From assembly GCF_030817355.1 (NCBI RefSeq), contig NZ_JAUSZH010000001.1, positions 4,093,001-4,157,000 on the forward strand: a DNA stretch of 64,000 nucleotides, in the 5' to 3' direction. This DNA comes from Streptomyces sp. V1I1 (GTDB lineage Bacteria > Actinomycetota > Actinomycetes > Streptomycetales > Streptomycetaceae). This document shows positions 1 to 12,454 of this stretch, piece after piece. Position 1 is the first letter of the stretch, and the number at the start of each line of letters is the position of its first letter. Both the position numbers and the translations under genes were made by a program. The notes beneath the pieces were generated by a model. It was not told the DNA's origin. It made no database searches and was given only the letters and a program-made list of their open reading frames with translations.

Positions 1-680
1 ACGCGCTGCCCGTCGGGGGACCAATCGGCGGGCGTCGACAATGCCTGGTGGTCGGTTGTGACGGCACGGACCTCGCGGGTGGCCAGGTTCAGGATGTAGA
101 CGTCGGAGCCGTACTCCCAGCCGTTAGGCGTCTCGTACGAGGTGGCCTTCAGGAAGGCGATGCTCCGGCCGTCCGGGGAGAACGTCCCGCGGCTGCCGGA
201 AGTGAGGACCTCAGCGCCGGAGCCGTCCGCGGCGATCCACTCCAGGCCGCGTGGGCTGTCGTAGACGATCCGCTTACCGCTCGGGGACCAGTCAGGGTGT
301 CCGACATACGGCGCGGTGGCGTCTTCGGGCTGGACGCCCTCGGCCAGGACGCGCCGGTCGCTGCCGTCGGCGTCGGCGATCACCAGGTCGCGGGCGTACA
401 TGCAGCCCTCGTCCTGCGGTATGCACGTGTCCCGGCGTTGGATGTATGCGACCCGGGAGCCCTTGGGCGAGAGGACCCCGTCCTCTGCGGCCTGGGCGAA
501 CGTGGTGGTAACGGAGCCCGTCGCCGGGTCCAGCGCGACCGTGGCGGGCGACCCCGCAGAGTAGTCCGTGGCGGTGATACGGCCCGCCTCCACCGTTCCC
601 CCCGCGCTGGCGGTCCCCGCCAGCGACAGGCTGGTCGCAACCGCGAGCCCGACGGTCAACGCAGCATGTGTGAAGCGCAC
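1..680 (-). CDS. Secreted TolB/PD40 beta-propeller-like protein (C-terminus outside window)
   Basis: The reading frame starts at a GTG at 680 and runs off the left edge, giving about 226 visible residues. A purine-rich AAGGAAGGAG lies 5 bases upstream of the GTG and decides the start. The N-terminus is a signal peptide: a short basic start, a hydrophobic stretch (LTVGLAVATSLSLAGTASA) and an A-x-A cleavage site. The mature part has repeated beta-propeller blades of the PD40/TolB type, seen as WSPSGKRIVYDS, FSPDGRSIAFLK and a third block WSPDGQR at the edge. Such proteins are exported, often of unknown role, and may bind partners or carry a C-terminal domain not visible here. It is not obviously linked to the neighbouring integrase remnant. 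The family assignment is good; the function is unknown. Confidence 0.8.
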   Translation of the reverse strand, partial: MRFTHAALTVGLAVATSLSLAGTASAGGTVEAGRITATDYSAGSPATVALDPATGSVTTTFAQAAEDGVLSPKGSRVAYIQRRDTCIPQDEGCMYARDLVIADADGSDRRVLAEGVQPEDATAPYVGHPDWSPSGKRIVYDSPRGLEWIAADGSGAEVLTSGSRGTFSPDGRSIAFLKATSYETPNGWEYGSDVYILNLATREVRAVTTDHQALSTPADWSPDGQR

Positions 681-1035
681 ATGCGCTCCTTCCTTCATTC
701 CTTGGACCGGCCGTACCGGTCCCAATGAAGACAGCGCACACCGATCAAGAAACGTCACCTCCGGCCCAGCCAGCACATGACACGCCCAAGCGGCACAGGG
801 CCGTCGAAGGCCCCATCCGTCCGGATGTCGTGCATCGACCGCGGGTATCCCCGACGCTGTACGGAATCGCGGATCACCATAGCCCGGGACCCTGGCGTGA
901 GGAGCTCCTGTCGGCCTGAGGTCGGTGGAACGGCTTTGGCCGGTGTCCTGCCTGGTTTGGGGTCGTGCATGATCAGGGGGCCGTAGGCTGTCCGGCTACT
1001 CGGGCAGGTTTGTCCCCTGCCCGCAATGTGTCCGA
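681..1035. other. Intergenic gap, no gene seen
   Basis: This 355-base stretch separates the secreted TolB-like gene, which reads left, from the integrative-element remnant, which reads right. I see no convincing reading frame, tRNA fragment or strong hairpin. I looked for a second copy of the 3' end of tRNA-Ile, which would mark the far end of the integrated element, and did not find one here. Confidence 0.5.
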
Positions 1036-1479
1036 GTGGCCCCCTGGTCTTGCTCGACGTGGGTCCCGGATCGGGGAGTGTGGGTCCGTGCCGACTACCG
1101 CGCCACCGAGCAACGCCAGGCACTCGGCCTGCCCGAGCCGGAAACCACCCTTGTCCTCGCCGATTGGCGCTGCGCAGGCCACGGCCACACCCCCGGCGAA
1201 TCCGCTCTCGCCGCGTCCATCGCCGAAGACATCCGAGTCAACCGAGAAACGGCCCGCGAGTCTCTGTCAGAACTCCAACTCAATGATGTGGGGCCCGTGG
1301 TGACTGACGAAGTGCTGACCGTGCCCGAGGTCATGACCAAGCTCAAGGTTGGCCGCTCCACGGTCTATGACCTGATCCGCACCAGGCGCTTGCCTTCGCT
1401 GACCATTGGCCGTAGTCGCCGTGTCCCTGTGGACGCCCTGCACGCGTACCTCGTGTCCCGACTTGAGGAGGCGGCCTGA
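1036..1479 (+). pseudogene. Excisionase-like HTH protein fused to an unexplained N-terminal remnant
   Basis: The frame is open from 1036 to 1479 (147 codons). The last 59 codons, from GTG 1300, form a small excisionase/MerR-like winged helix: TVPEVMTKLKVGRSTVYDLIRTRRLPS, then IGRSRRVPVDALHAYL. This is the usual Xis of pSAM2-type actinomycete integrative elements and directly precedes the integrase, whose ATG overlaps its stop. The first 80 or so residues do not belong to that family. They may be the tail of an upstream gene fused in frame; in pSAM2-type elements a replication initiator precedes xis, and the motif ALAASIAEDI followed by RVNRETARE could fit, but this is a guess. There is no clear ribosome site before GTG 1300. 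The Xis part could be intact; the whole frame is best read as part of a decayed element. Confidence 0.6.
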
Positions 1480-2654
1480 TGGCCAAGCGTCGCCCCAACG
1501 GCGGGGGCACCATCACGAAGCGCAAGGACGGCCGCTATCAGGGTGCTGCCTATGTCACCAACACCGATGGACATCGGGTGCGGAAGTTCGTCTATGGCTC
1601 GACGTACGACGAAGCTGCCGAGAAGCTGGGCAAGCTCCAGGACCAGGAGCGCAACGGCGTCCCGGTGCCTTCCCGGACCTGGACGGTCGGGCAGTGGCTG
1701 GCCTACTGGCTTGAGCACATCGTGAAGCCGAACCGGGAGTACAACATGTACGTCAAGTACGAGTCCAAGGCGCGCCTTTACCTCGTTCCGCACCTGGGCA
1801 AGAAGGCGTTGGTCCGGCTGACGCCCGCCCAGGTCCGGACATTCATGACGGCGCTGGAGGAGCACGAGGAGGTGCCGGCGGCTACCCGCTTCGAGGTGCT
1901 GCGGGTGCTGCGGAACGCGCTCAACCGGGCTCGTCGGGAAGAGCTGCTGACGCGCAATGTCGCTGAGCCGGTGGACATGCCGAAGGTGAGCAAGGGAGAG
2001 ACCAAGCCGTGGACGGCGCGGGAGGCGATTACCTTTCTGCGTACGGCCCGGTCCCATCGGCTCTACGCGGCCTGCGTCCTGGTGCTCGTCCTCGGTCTGC
2101 GGCGGAGTGAGGTCCTGGGCCTGGGCCGGCAGGACATCGACTTCGAGAACGAGCAGTTCACGCCGGTCAAACAGGTGCAGCGGGTACATGGTGGCCTGGT
2201 GCTCAAGCATCTCAATACCGAGTCCTCCCAGGCCGTGCTCCCGCTGCCGAAGTTCTGCGCCACCGTGCTTGAGAGCGCCGGTATCTGCAGGAGCTGGAGC
2301 GGAAGATCGGCGGTGCGAGCTGGAAGCAGGAGGCGGGCCACGATCTGATCTTCTCGGCCGAGCACGGCGGCATGATCGAGCCGGGTGGCTTCTCCCGCAC
2401 CTTCACTGCGCTCATCAAGCGGTCTGGTGGTCGTCGGATCACGGTGCGGCTTGCTCGGCACACCTGCGGGACGCTGCTGGGCCTTTCTGAAGGTGCACCC
2501 CAAGGTCGCCCAGGCGATCCTCCGGCACAACCAGATCAGCATGACAATGGACATCTATACACACGTTGTGGATAAGGACCGGCGCGAGGCTGCGGCTCTG
2601 CTCGCCGACCTATTGGAAGATCCGCTCATCGGCTCATGTCAGCTACTGATGCAA

Positions 2655-2686
2655 AAGACCCCCAGGCTTGATCGCCTAGGGGTCTT
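2655..2686 (-). terminator. Intrinsic terminator of tRNA-Ile
   Basis: An inverted repeat (AAGACCCC ... GGGGTCTT plus an inner AGGC/GCCT) lies just 3' of the tRNA. On the minus strand it is followed by a run of T, so it should end tRNA-Ile transcription. Confidence 0.75.
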
Positions 2687-2694
2687 CTTGCTGG

Positions 2695-2768
2695 TGGGGC
2701 TAACAGGATTTGAACCTGTGGCCTCATCCTTATCAGGGATGCGCTCTAACCAACTGAGCTATAGCCCC
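2695..2768 (-). tRNA. tRNA-Ile (GAT anticodon)
   Basis: The minus strand folds as a complete 74-base cloverleaf. The acceptor stem is GGGGCTA/TAGCCCC, the D arm GCTC...GAGC, the anticodon arm CATCC-CTGATAA-GGATG with anticodon GAT, and the T arm ACAGG-TTCAAAT-CCTGT. The discriminator base is A and CCA is not encoded. It lies downstream of gyrB-gyrA-DUF3566, its usual place in Streptomyces. The 3' end is the boundary of the integrase remnant, so this gene probably served as the attB site. Confidence 0.97.
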
Positions 2769-2827
2769 GCCGCGCTGCGCGCTGACCTCTGAAGATTAGC
2801 GCACGTCCGGGGCAGTACCAAAATTGG

Positions 2828-3469
2828 TTACTCGTCCTCCGCCAGGGTCAGCTCCACGCCACCGACGAAACCCGCGGACAGGTTGTAGATGAACGCCCCG
2901 AGCGTCGCCAGCGCTGTGGCCAGCACCACATCGATCACCGCGATGACCGAGGTGAAGATGAGCACCCGCGGCAGCGAAAGGAACGACTGAAGGTCGAAGC
3001 CATTGCTCTCGTTGGAGCCGGTGGCCTCGCTGATCGTCCCGCCGACCGTGGAGAAAACGCCCATCGCGTCCATGACCATCCACAGCACCGCGGCCGCGAT
3101 CACCGTGCAGATGCCCAGCGCGATGGAGAGCAGGAAGCTGACCTTCATCACCGACCAGGGATCGGCCTTGGCCACCCGCAGCCTCGCCTTGCGGGTACGC
3201 GGCGTCGTACTCGCCCCGGTCCGCGGCCGGCGCACAGCGCCGCCCGTCTGCGGCACGCCGCCACCGCCCTGGGGCGAGGGATACGCCTGCGGCGGGTGGT
3301 ACGGCTGCTGCCCGGCCTGCTGCGGCGCCGGCTGCTCGCCGCCAAACCTCTCGTACGGGGGTGTGTGCCCCCGGGTGTCCGTCACCGTAACCCCCTGGGA
3401 GTCCGCGGCAGGGCCACGGGCACCGTTCGCTCCGGAATCGGCCGATCCGGCGCCCGTGGCTCCACTCAC
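2828..3469 (-). CDS. DUF3566 transmembrane protein
   Basis: This 213-residue protein follows gyrA with only 3 bases between them and is surely co-transcribed with it. The first 100 residues are low-complexity (G, P, Q, A rich, with QQAGQQPYHPPQ) and probably cytoplasmic. A basic segment (TRKARLRVAKADPWSV) leads into two hydrophobic membrane spans, about residues 108-135 and 165-200, which define DUF3566. The family is found next to gyrase genes across actinobacteria. A role at the membrane has been proposed, but no activity is established. Its steady linkage with gyrA suggests coordinated expression with replication rather than a shared enzyme function. Confidence 0.9.
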   Translation of the reverse strand: MSGATGAGSADSGANGARGPAADSQGVTVTDTRGHTPPYERFGGEQPAPQQAGQQPYHPPQAYPSPQGGGGVPQTGGAVRRPRTGASTTPRTRKARLRVAKADPWSVMKVSFLLSIALGICTVIAAAVLWMVMDAMGVFSTVGGTISEATGSNESNGFDLQSFLSLPRVLIFTSVIAVIDVVLATALATLGAFIYNLSAGFVGGVELTLAEDE

Positions 3470-3472
3470 GCT

Positions 3473-6064
3473 TTACTCCTCGTGCTCCCCGGCCGAAGGC
3501 TCCGTGCCCTCGACCACCGCCTCGACCGCCTCACCGTCGGCCTCTTCGGTCCCGTCGACCTCTTCGGCCTCGCGACCCGCCTCGGCGTTACGCGCGATAC
3601 CGACCACGGCATCGCGCTTGCCCAGGTTGATCAGTTGGACGCCCATGGTGTCACGGCCCGTCTCCCTGACTTCGTTGACTCGCGTACGAATCACACCGCC
3701 CCCCAGGGTGATGGCCAGGATCTCATCCGTCTCCTCGACCACCAGCGCACCCACGAGCGAACCGCGGTCCTCCACAATCTTGGCGGCCTTGATGCCGAGG
3801 CCGCCGCGACCCTGGACGCGGTACTCGTCGACGGCGGTCCGCTTCGCGTACCCACCATCGGTGGCAGTGAACACGAACGTACCGGGCCGGACGACATTCA
3901 TCGAGAGCAGTTCGTCGCCCTCACGGAAACTCATGCCCTTCACACCCGACGTCGCACGCCCCATCGGACGCAGCGCGTCGTCGGTCGCGGTGAACCGGAT
4001 CGACTGCGCCTTCTTGCTGATGAGAAGCAGATCGTCCTCGGCCGACACCAGCTCGGCGCCGATCAGCTCGTCGTCGCTGCCGTCCTCCGTCTCACGGAGA
4101 TTGATCGCGATGACGCCACCCGAGCGGGGCGAGTCGTAATCCTTCAGAGACGTCTTCTTCACCAGACCGCCCTTGGTGGCGAGCACCAGGTAGGGCGCGG
4201 CGTTGTAGTCGCGGATCGCCAGGATCTCGGCGATCTGCTCGTCCGGCTGGAAGGCCAGCAGGTTGGCGACATGCTGACCGCGCGCCTCCCGGCCGGCGTC
4301 GGGGAGTTCGTACGCCTTGGCGCGGTAGACACGGCCCTTGTTGGTGAAGAACAGCAGCCAGTGGTGCGTCGTGGAGACGAAGAAGTGGTCGACGATGTCG
4401 TCTTCCTTCAGCTTCGTGCCGCGTACGCCCTTACCGCCGCGCTTCTGCGAGCGGTAGTCGTCCGTCTTCGTGCGCTTCACATAGCCGCCACGCGTGATCG
4501 TGACGACGATGTCCTCCTCGGCGATCAGGTCCTCAATGGACATGTCGCCGTCGAAGGGCACCAGCTTGGAGCGCCGGTCGTCGCCGAACTTCTCGACGAT
4601 GACGGCCAGTTCCTCGCTGACGATCCGACGCTGCTTCTCGGGCGAGGCCAGGATCGCGTTGTACTCGTTGATCTTCGCCTGCAGTTCGTCGTGCTCTGCG
4701 ACGATCTTCTGGCGCTCCAGGGCGGCCAGTCGGCGCAGCTGCATCTCGAGGATGGCGTTGGCCTGGATCTCGTCGATCGTGAGCAGGCCCATCAGGCCCT
4801 CGCGCGCGACCTCGACCGTGTCACTGCGCCGGATCAGCGCGATGACCTCGTCGATCGCGTCCAGCGCCTTGAGCAGACCGCGCAGGATGTGCGCCCGCTC
4901 CTCCGCCTTGCGCAGGCGGAACTTCGTACGCCGGACGATGACCTCGATCTGGTGGTGCACCCAGTGGCGGATGAAGGCGTCCAGCGACAGCGTGCGCGGC
5001 ACGCCGTCGACCAGCGCCAGCATGTTCGCGCCGAAGTTCGTCTGCAGGTCGGTGTGCTTGTAGAGGTTGTTCAGCACGACCTTCGCGACCGCGTCACGCT
5101 TGAGCACGATGACCAGGCGCTGTCCCGTACGGGACGAGGTCTCGTCACGGACGTCCGCGATGCCGCCGATCTTGCCGTCCTTCACCAGGTCGGCGATCTT
5201 CTGCGCGAGATTGTCCGGGTTGGTCTGGTAGGGAAGCTCCGTGACGACCAGGCACTGCCGACCCTGGATCTCCTCGACCTCGACGACCGCGCGCATCGTG
5301 ATGGAGCCGCGACCGGTGCGGTACGCCTCCTCGATGCCCTTGCGGCCCACGACCAGCGCACCGGACGGGAAGTCCGGGCCCTTGATCCGCTCGATGAGTG
5401 CGTCGAGCAGCTCCTCGTGGGTGGCCTCGGGGTGCTCCAGCGCCCACTGCGCGCCGGCCGCGACCTCGCGCAGATTGTGCGGCGGGATGTTGGTCGCCAT
5501 ACCGACCGCGATGCCGGCCGAGCCGTTGACCAGGAGGTTCGGGAAGCGCGCCGGCAGGACCGTCGGCTCCTGGTTACGGCCGTCGTAGTTGTCCTGGAAG
5601 TCGACGGTCTCCTCGTCGATGTCCCGGAGCATCTCCATCGACTGCGGCATCAGCTTGCACTCGGTGTACCGCATGGCGGCGGCCGGGTCGTTGCCCGGAG
5701 AACCGAAGTTGCCGTTGGAGTCCACCAGAGGCATGCGCATCGACCACGGCTGGGCGAGACGCACGAGCGCGTCGTAGATCGAGGAGTCGCCGTGCGGGTG
5801 GTACGTACCCATGACGTCACCGACGACGCGGGCGCACTTGTAGAAGCCCTTCTCGGGCCGGTAGCCGCCGTCGTACATCGCGTACAGCACGCGCCGGTGG
5901 ACGGGCTTGAGACCGTCCCGTACGTCAGGCAGCGCACGGGAGACGATGACGGACATCGCGTAGTCGAGATACGAGCGCTGCATCTCGGTCTCGAGCCCGA
6001 CGGGCTCGATCCGCAGCGTCGGGTCTTCTTCTTCAGTCGTGGCGGGAGTGTTCTCGTCGGCCAT
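3473..6064 (-). CDS. gyrA: DNA gyrase subunit A
   Basis: GyrA is the DNA-cleaving subunit of gyrase, which puts negative supercoils into DNA with GyrB. The protein has 863 residues, the usual size for actinomycetes. The catalytic tyrosine is Y133 in AAMRYTECK. The quinolone region reads HGDSSIYD, with serine at 94 and aspartate at 98 in the positions of E. coli S83 and D87, so no classical fluoroquinolone-resistance change is present. The tower and coiled-coil region (about 340-520) is followed by six GyrA-box propeller blades, including QKRGGKGV, and the protein ends in an acidic tail rich in Glu. It starts 42 bases after gyrB and is followed after 3 bases by the DUF3566 gene, forming one operon. 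Confidence 0.99.
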   Translation of the reverse strand: MADENTPATTEEEDPTLRIEPVGLETEMQRSYLDYAMSVIVSRALPDVRDGLKPVHRRVLYAMYDGGYRPEKGFYKCARVVGDVMGTYHPHGDSSIYDALVRLAQPWSMRMPLVDSNGNFGSPGNDPAAAMRYTECKLMPQSMEMLRDIDEETVDFQDNYDGRNQEPTVLPARFPNLLVNGSAGIAVGMATNIPPHNLREVAAGAQWALEHPEATHEELLDALIERIKGPDFPSGALVVGRKGIEEAYRTGRGSITMRAVVEVEEIQGRQCLVVTELPYQTNPDNLAQKIADLVKDGKIGGIADVRDETSSRTGQRLVIVLKRDAVAKVVLNNLYKHTDLQTNFGANMLALVDGVPRTLSLDAFIRHWVHHQIEVIVRRTKFRLRKAEERAHILRGLLKALDAIDEVIALIRRSDTVEVAREGLMGLLTIDEIQANAILEMQLRRLAALERQKIVAEHDELQAKINEYNAILASPEKQRRIVSEELAVIVEKFGDDRRSKLVPFDGDMSIEDLIAEEDIVVTITRGGYVKRTKTDDYRSQKRGGKGVRGTKLKEDDIVDHFFVSTTHHWLLFFTNKGRVYRAKAYELPDAGREARGQHVANLLAFQPDEQIAEILAIRDYNAAPYLVLATKGGLVKKTSLKDYDSPRSGGVIAINLRETEDGSDDELIGAELVSAEDDLLLISKKAQSIRFTATDDALRPMGRATSGVKGMSFREGDELLSMNVVRPGTFVFTATDGGYAKRTAVDEYRVQGRGGLGIKAAKIVEDRGSLVGALVVEETDEILAITLGGGVIRTRVNEVRETGRDTMGVQLINLGKRDAVVGIARNAEAGREAEEVDGTEEADGEAVEAVVEGTEPSAGEHEE

Positions 6065-6106
6065 TGCTGGTCAAAATCCTTTCGAAGCGGTCAGCGACAG
6101 ACCGAC

Positions 6107-8544
<2,438 letters not shown>

Positions 8545-9111
8545 TCAGCCGTACGTGTCGCCCGGCCCCACACTCCCCGGCGCTCTCAGCGGCCCGTACC
8601 CCTTCTGCGGCCCCCCGGGCCCCAGCACCTTGATCAGCCGTACCGTCCCGTGACCCAAGTCCTCGTTCAGCCGCGCCACCAGCCTCGGCGCCAGCAGCCG
8701 CAGCTGCGTCGCCCACGCCGTCGAGTCGCACTGCACCGTCAGCACGCGCTCGTCAGGATCTTCGTCGTACTTCAACGGCACACAGTGGTTCGCCAGGTCC
8801 TCGCCCACGATCTGCGGCCAGCGCCCCATCACCCCGCCCACCGCGGCCGGCGTCTCCCAGCCCCGCTCGGTGATCAGCCGGTTGATCGCGGCACCCAGCG
8901 GGAGCGGATCGCGGCCGTCCGCACGCGCCCCCGACCGCAGCCCCCCGCCCCGCCTGGCCTGCTTCTTCTGCTGCGCCGCCGCACCCCGCGCCTTCGCCTG
9001 CTCCTTCGCCGCGCGCAGCGCGACCCGCGCCAGGTCGACGCCCGACGACTCGGGCACCTTCGGCGTCTGAACGGGCTCGCCGCCGGGGTCCTCGCCGGGG
9101 TCCTCGCTCAT
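8545..9111 (-). CDS. DUF721 / DciA-like protein
   Basis: The 188-residue protein has a disordered N-terminus (about 1-70, many E, P, A, R), and then the DUF721 domain (about 75-165), with [31 protein letters not shown] and the conserved [20 protein letters not shown]721 includes DciA, the ancestral loader that brings DnaB helicase to DnaA at origins in bacteria lacking DnaC or DnaI. Streptomyces lacks DnaC, and this gene sits between recF and gyrB near oriC, so a loader role is a reasonable inference. The start overlaps the recF stop by four bases (ATGA), indicating translational coupling. Confidence 0.88.
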   Translation of the reverse strand: MSEDPGEDPGGEPVQTPKVPESSGVDLARVALRAAKEQAKARGAAAQQKKQARRGGGLRSGARADGRDPLPLGAAINRLITERGWETPAAVGGVMGRWPQIVGEDLANHCVPLKYDEDPDERVLTVQCDSTAWATQLRLLAPRLVARLNEDLGHGTVRLIKVLGPGGPQKGYGPLRAPGSVGPGDTYG

Positions 9112-10280
9112 ACGCGTTCCACCGCCCCGTCCGCCACCGCGTACCGCGTCCCCGCCAGCACCCCCGGCACATCGTCCTCGACCGCCGCGGTCACCAGCAC
9201 CTGCTCACCCGGAGCCACCAGTTCCGCCAGCCGCTCCCGACGCCGCGCGTCCAGCTCCGCGAAGACATCGTCGAGCACCAGCACGGGCTCATTGCCCTCC
9301 GCGCGGAGAAGGTCGTAGGAGGCCAGCCGCAGCGCCAGCGCGTACGACCAGGACTCGCCATGGCTGGCGTACCCCTTCGCCGGCAGCTGCCCCAGCTTGA
9401 GCAACAGGTCGTCCCGGTGCGGCCCGACCAGCGTCACGCCCCGCTCGATCTCCTGCTTGCGCACCTCCGTCAGCGCGCCGATCAGCTGCTCGTACAGCGC
9501 GTCGCGCCCCTGCACCCCGGCCGCACCCGCACCCGCACTGCCACCGGCGGAGGAACGGTACTCCAGCGCCACTGGCCCGCCCCCCGGCGCCACCTGCTCG
9601 TACGCCTTCTCCGCCAGCGGCTCCAGCGCCGCGATCAGTTCGATCCGCTGCGCCAGCAACTCCGCGCCGGCCCGCGCCAGATGCTGGTCCCACACATCCA
9701 GCGTCGACAGATCCGCCCCGCCGGACTTCGTCCCTGGAGTTGCCCCCACGCGCCCGCCGTGCCGCCGCGCCATCGCCGCCGACTTCAGCAGGGTGTTGCG
9801 CTGTTTGAGCACGCGCTCGTAGTCGGACCGCACCCCCGCCATCCGCGGCGACCGCGCCGTGACCAGCTCGTCGAGGAACCGCCGCCGCTCGCCGGGATCG
9901 CCCTTCACCAGCGCCAGATCCTCCGGCGCGAACAGCACCGACCGCACTATCCCCAGCACATCACGCGGTCTGACCTGCGAAGACCTGTTGATACGGGCCC
10001 GGTTCGCCTTGCCCGGATTGAGCTCCAGCTCGACCAGCTGGGAGCGCTCGCCCTGCGTGACGGCGGCCCGGATCACCGCACGGTCCGCCCCCATCCGCAC
10101 CAGCGGCGCGTCAGAGGAGACCCGGTGACTGGACAGCGTCGCCAGATAGCCGACCGCCTCGACGAGATTGGTCTTGCCCTGCCCGTTCGCCCCCACGAAC
10201 ACGGAGACGCCCGGGTCGAGCGGGACCTCGACCCGGGCGTACGAGCGGAAGTCGGCCAGCGACAAATGCGTGACGTGCAT
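9108..10280 (-). CDS. recF: DNA replication and repair protein RecF
   Basis: RecF is an SMC-like ATPase that helps load RecA at single-strand gaps via RecO and RecR. The 390 residues show the Walker A GANGQGKT at 30-37, the RecF signature region around [22 protein letters not shown], and a C-terminal Walker B ([12 protein letters not shown]). An insertion of glycine and alanine residues (about 250, [13 protein letters not shown]) is unusual and probably a surface loop. It follows the 6-phosphogluconate dehydrogenase gene by 30 bases and overlaps the DciA-like gene by four, in the order dnaA-dnaN-gnd-recF-DUF721-gyrB usual for Streptomyces. Confidence 0.97.
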   Translation of the reverse strand: MHVTHLSLADFRSYARVEVPLDPGVSVFVGANGQGKTNLVEAVGYLATLSSHRVSSDAPLVRMGADRAVIRAAVTQGERSQLVELELNPGKANRARINRSSQVRPRDVLGIVRSVLFAPEDLALVKGDPGERRRFLDELVTARSPRMAGVRSDYERVLKQRNTLLKSAAMARRHGGRVGATPGTKSGGADLSTLDVWDQHLARAGAELLAQRIELIAALEPLAEKAYEQVAPGGGPVALEYRSSAGGSAGAGAAGVQGRDALYEQLIGALTEVRKQEIERGVTLVGPHRDDLLLKLGQLPAKGYASHGESWSYALALRLASYDLLRAEGNEPVLVLDDVFAELDARRRERLAELVAPGEQVLVTAAVEDDVPGVLAGTRYAVADGAVERV

Positions 10281-10310
10281 GGGTGTACGCCGACCTCCCC
10301 CGGCTCAGGG

Positions 10311-11189
10311 CTACTTCTTGTTCTCGACCGCGTGGCCGCCGAACTGGTTGCGCAGCGCCGCGACCATCTTCATCTGCGGGGAGTCGTCCTGACGAGACGC
10401 GAACCGCGCGAACAGCGACGCGGTGATCGCGGGCAGCGGCACCGCGTTGTCGATCGCGGCTTCCACAGTCCACCGGCCCTCGCCGGAGTCCTCTGCATAA
10501 CCGCGCAGCTGGTCCAGGTGCTCGTCCTGGTCCAGCGCGTTGACCGCCAGGTCGAGCAGCCAGGAACGGATGACCGTGCCCTCCTGCCAGGAGCGGAAGA
10601 CCTCGCGTACGTCGGTGACCGAGTTGACCTTCTCCAGCAGCTCCCAGCCCTCGGCGTAGGCCTGCATCATGGCGTACTCGATGCCGTTGTGGACCATCTT
10701 CGCGAAGTGGCCCGCGCCGACCTTGCCCGCGTGCACCGAGCCGAACTCGCCCTCGGGCTTCAGCGCGTCGAAGACCGGCTGCACCTTCGCGACGTGCTCG
10801 GCATGGCCGCCGTACATCAGCGCGTAGCCGTTCTCCAGGCCCCAGACGCCGCCGGACACACCGCAGTCGACGAAGCCGATGCCCTTGATGCCCAGCTCTA
10901 CGGCGTGCCGCTCGTCGTCCGTCCAGCGGGAGTTGCCGCCGTCCACCACGATGTCGCCGGGGGACAGCAGGGCGGCCAGCTCGTCGATGGTGGACTGGGT
11001 CGCGGATCCGGCCGGGACCATCACCCAGACGACCCGCGGGCCCTTCAGCTTGCCCACAAGCTCTTCGAGGCTGTGGACATCGGCGACGTCGTGGTTACGG
11101 TCGTAGCCGATGACGGTGTGGCCTGCGCGGCGGATGCGCTCGCGCATGTTGCCGCCCATCTTGCCGAGGCCGACGAGACCGAGCTCCAT
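10311..11189 (-). CDS. gnd: 6-phosphogluconate dehydrogenase, decarboxylating (short NAD-type)
   Basis: The protein of 292 residues resembles the short, GndA/YqeC-type 6-phosphogluconate dehydrogenases, which oxidise 6-phosphogluconate to ribulose 5-phosphate and CO2 in the pentose phosphate pathway. The N-terminal Rossmann motif is GLVGLGKMGGNM; the substrate/catalytic segments are CGVSGGVWGLENGYALM and VGAGHFAKMVHNGIEYAMMQ, with the catalytic lysine in HFAKM. I chose ATG 11189 over the adjacent GTG 11192 because the AAGGA site then has normal spacing. The gene sits between dnaN and recF, a position conserved in Streptomyces and unrelated to replication by sequence. Confidence 0.93.
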   Translation of the reverse strand: MELGLVGLGKMGGNMRERIRRAGHTVIGYDRNHDVADVHSLEELVGKLKGPRVVWVMVPAGSATQSTIDELAALLSPGDIVVDGGNSRWTDDERHAVELGIKGIGFVDCGVSGGVWGLENGYALMYGGHAEHVAKVQPVFDALKPEGEFGSVHAGKVGAGHFAKMVHNGIEYAMMQAYAEGWELLEKVNSVTDVREVFRSWQEGTVIRSWLLDLAVNALDQDEHLDQLRGYAEDSGEGRWTVEAAIDNAVPLPAITASLFARFASRQDDSPQMKMVAALRNQFGGHAVENKK

Positions 11190-11258
11190 CACAAATTCCT
11201 TAAGCGTTGTATGCCGATTCGTACCCGGATCCGAGCCTACGCCCGGCCGGTACCGACG

Positions 11259-11296
11259 CCCGACGGGCCTGCTCGGGCGTGAGCAGGCCCGTCGGG
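11259..11296 (-). terminator. dnaN terminator
   Basis: A perfect 16-bp stem (CCCGACGGGCCTGCTC pairing with its complement) with a six-base loop lies 28 bases beyond the dnaN stop and before gnd. It should end or attenuate dnaN transcription on the minus strand. Confidence 0.85.
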
Positions 11297-11323
11297 ATCA
11301 GCCCTCGGGCGGACCAACCGGAC

Positions 11324-12454
11324 TCAGCCGGACAGCCGCACAGGCATGATCAGGTACTTGTACGCCTCGTCCGCCTCGGCATCCACAGCCGGCTTGCCGC
11401 TCAGCAGCGCCGGCTTGGTGGAGGTGGTGAACGAGAGCTGGGCAACCGGCGAGTCGATGGCGCTCAGGCCGTCGAGCAGGAAGGTCGGGTTGAAGGCGAT
11501 CGAGATGTCGTCGCCATCGAGGTTCGCGTCGACGCGCTCCACAGCCTGTGCATCGTCGCTGGAACCGGCCTCCAGGATCAGCACGCCCTGCTCGAAGCTG
11601 AGCCGCACCGGGGTGTTCCGCTCGGCGACCAGGGCCACTCGCTTGACGGCCTCGACGAAGGGTGCGGTCTCGATCACGGCGACCGAGTTGAACTCGGTGG
11701 GGAACAGCGTCCGGTACTTCGGCAGATCGCCCTCGAGCAGCCGGGTCGTGGTCCGCCGCCCCGCGCCCTCGAAACCGATGAGCCCCTCGCCCGCACCCGA
11801 GCCCGAGAGCGCGAGGGTGACCGTGTCACCGCTGGTCAGCGCCTTGGCGGTGTCGAGCAGCGTCTTGGCGGGCACCAGCGCGACAGCGGACGCGTCCGGG
11901 TTCTCCGGCTTCCACAGGAACTCGCGGACAGCGAAGCGGTAGCGGTCGGTGGAGGCCAGCGTGACGGTGTCGCCCTCGATCTCGATACGTACGCCGGTGA
12001 GCACCGGGAGCGTGTCGTCGCGGCCGGCGGCGATGGCAACCTGCGCGGCGGCGGAGGCGAAGACCTCACCGGGCACGGTGCCGGTCGCGGTCGGCATCTG
12101 CGGCAGCGCCGGGTACTCCTCCACAGGCAGGGTGTGGAGTGTGAATCGCGAGGAGCCACAGACGACGGTCGCCCGTACACCGTCTGTGGAAATCTCCACC
12201 GGGCGGTTGGGGAGGGCGCGGCAGATGTCTGCGAGCAGTCGGCCGGAGACCAGGACGGTGCCGTCCTCGTCCACCTCCGCCTCCACGGAGACGCGGGCCG
12301 AGACCTCGTAGTCGAAGCTCGAGAAGCTGAGGGCGCCGTCCTCCGCCTTCAGAAGAAGGCCCGCGAGTACGGGCGCCGGCGGACGGGCCGGGAGGCTCCG
12401 GGCCACCCAGGCCACCGCCTCCGCGAGTACATCGCGCTCCACCCGGATCTTCAC
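11324..12454 (-). CDS. dnaN: DNA polymerase III beta clamp
   Basis: DnaN forms the sliding clamp that holds DNA polymerase III to the template and docks other replication and repair proteins. The 376 residues match the family length. Landmarks are MKIRVERDVLAEAVAWVARSL at the start, three repeated clamp domains (about 1-120, 125-245, 255-376) and the conserved C-terminus EAYKYLIMPVRLSG, where the final MPVRL segment lines the partner-binding pocket. The gene lies on the far side of oriC from dnaA and reads the same way, so its promoter lies within oriC. A strong terminator follows. Confidence 0.98.
   Translation of the reverse strand: MKIRVERDVLAEAVAWVARSLPARPPAPVLAGLLLKAEDGALSFSSFDYEVSARVSVEAEVDEDGTVLVSGRLLADICRALPNRPVEISTDGVRATVVCGSSRFTLHTLPVEEYPALPQMPTATGTVPGEVFASAAAQVAIAAGRDDTLPVLTGVRIEIEGDTVTLASTDRYRFAVREFLWKPENPDASAVALVPAKTLLDTAKALTSGDTVTLALSGSGAGEGLIGFEGAGRRTTTRLLEGDLPKYRTLFPTEFNSVAVIETAPFVEAVKRVALVAERNTPVRLSFEQGVLILEAGSSDDAQAVERVDANLDGDDISIAFNPTFLLDGLSAIDSPVAQLSFTTSTKPALLSGKPAVDAEADEAYKYLIMPVRLSG

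Larger units (their letters stand above)
1479..2792 (+). pseudogene. int: Tyrosine-recombinase integrase, two compensating frameshifts
   Basis: The frame begins MAKRRPNGGGTITKRKDGRYQG, typical of actinomycete phage/AICE integrases with an N-terminal AP2-like arm domain, a SAM-like core-binding domain and a C-terminal catalytic domain. Box I arginine is present (VLGLRRSEVLGL). Near 2278-2282 one base is lost: restoring it gives ESARYLQELERKIGG in the second frame. Near 2480 one base is gained, returning to the first frame with VHPKVAQAILRHNQISMTMD and the catalytic tyrosine in IYTHV. The box II histidine of H-x-x-R appears as arginine (VRLARHT). Homology ends near 2630. Beyond it the frame reads antisense through tRNA-Ile to a stop at 2790-2792. 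The enzyme is very likely dead. Its end abutting the tRNA 3' end is the normal geometry of a tRNA-integrated element. Confidence 0.85.

Noticed and set aside
2631..2792. C-terminal extension of the integrase frame (VGLTGFEPVASSLSGMRSNQ)
   Set aside because: This is the familiar antisense translation of a tRNA, not protein homology.
3473..6064. Fluoroquinolone-resistance change in gyrA
   Set aside because: S94 and D98 keep the susceptible residues.
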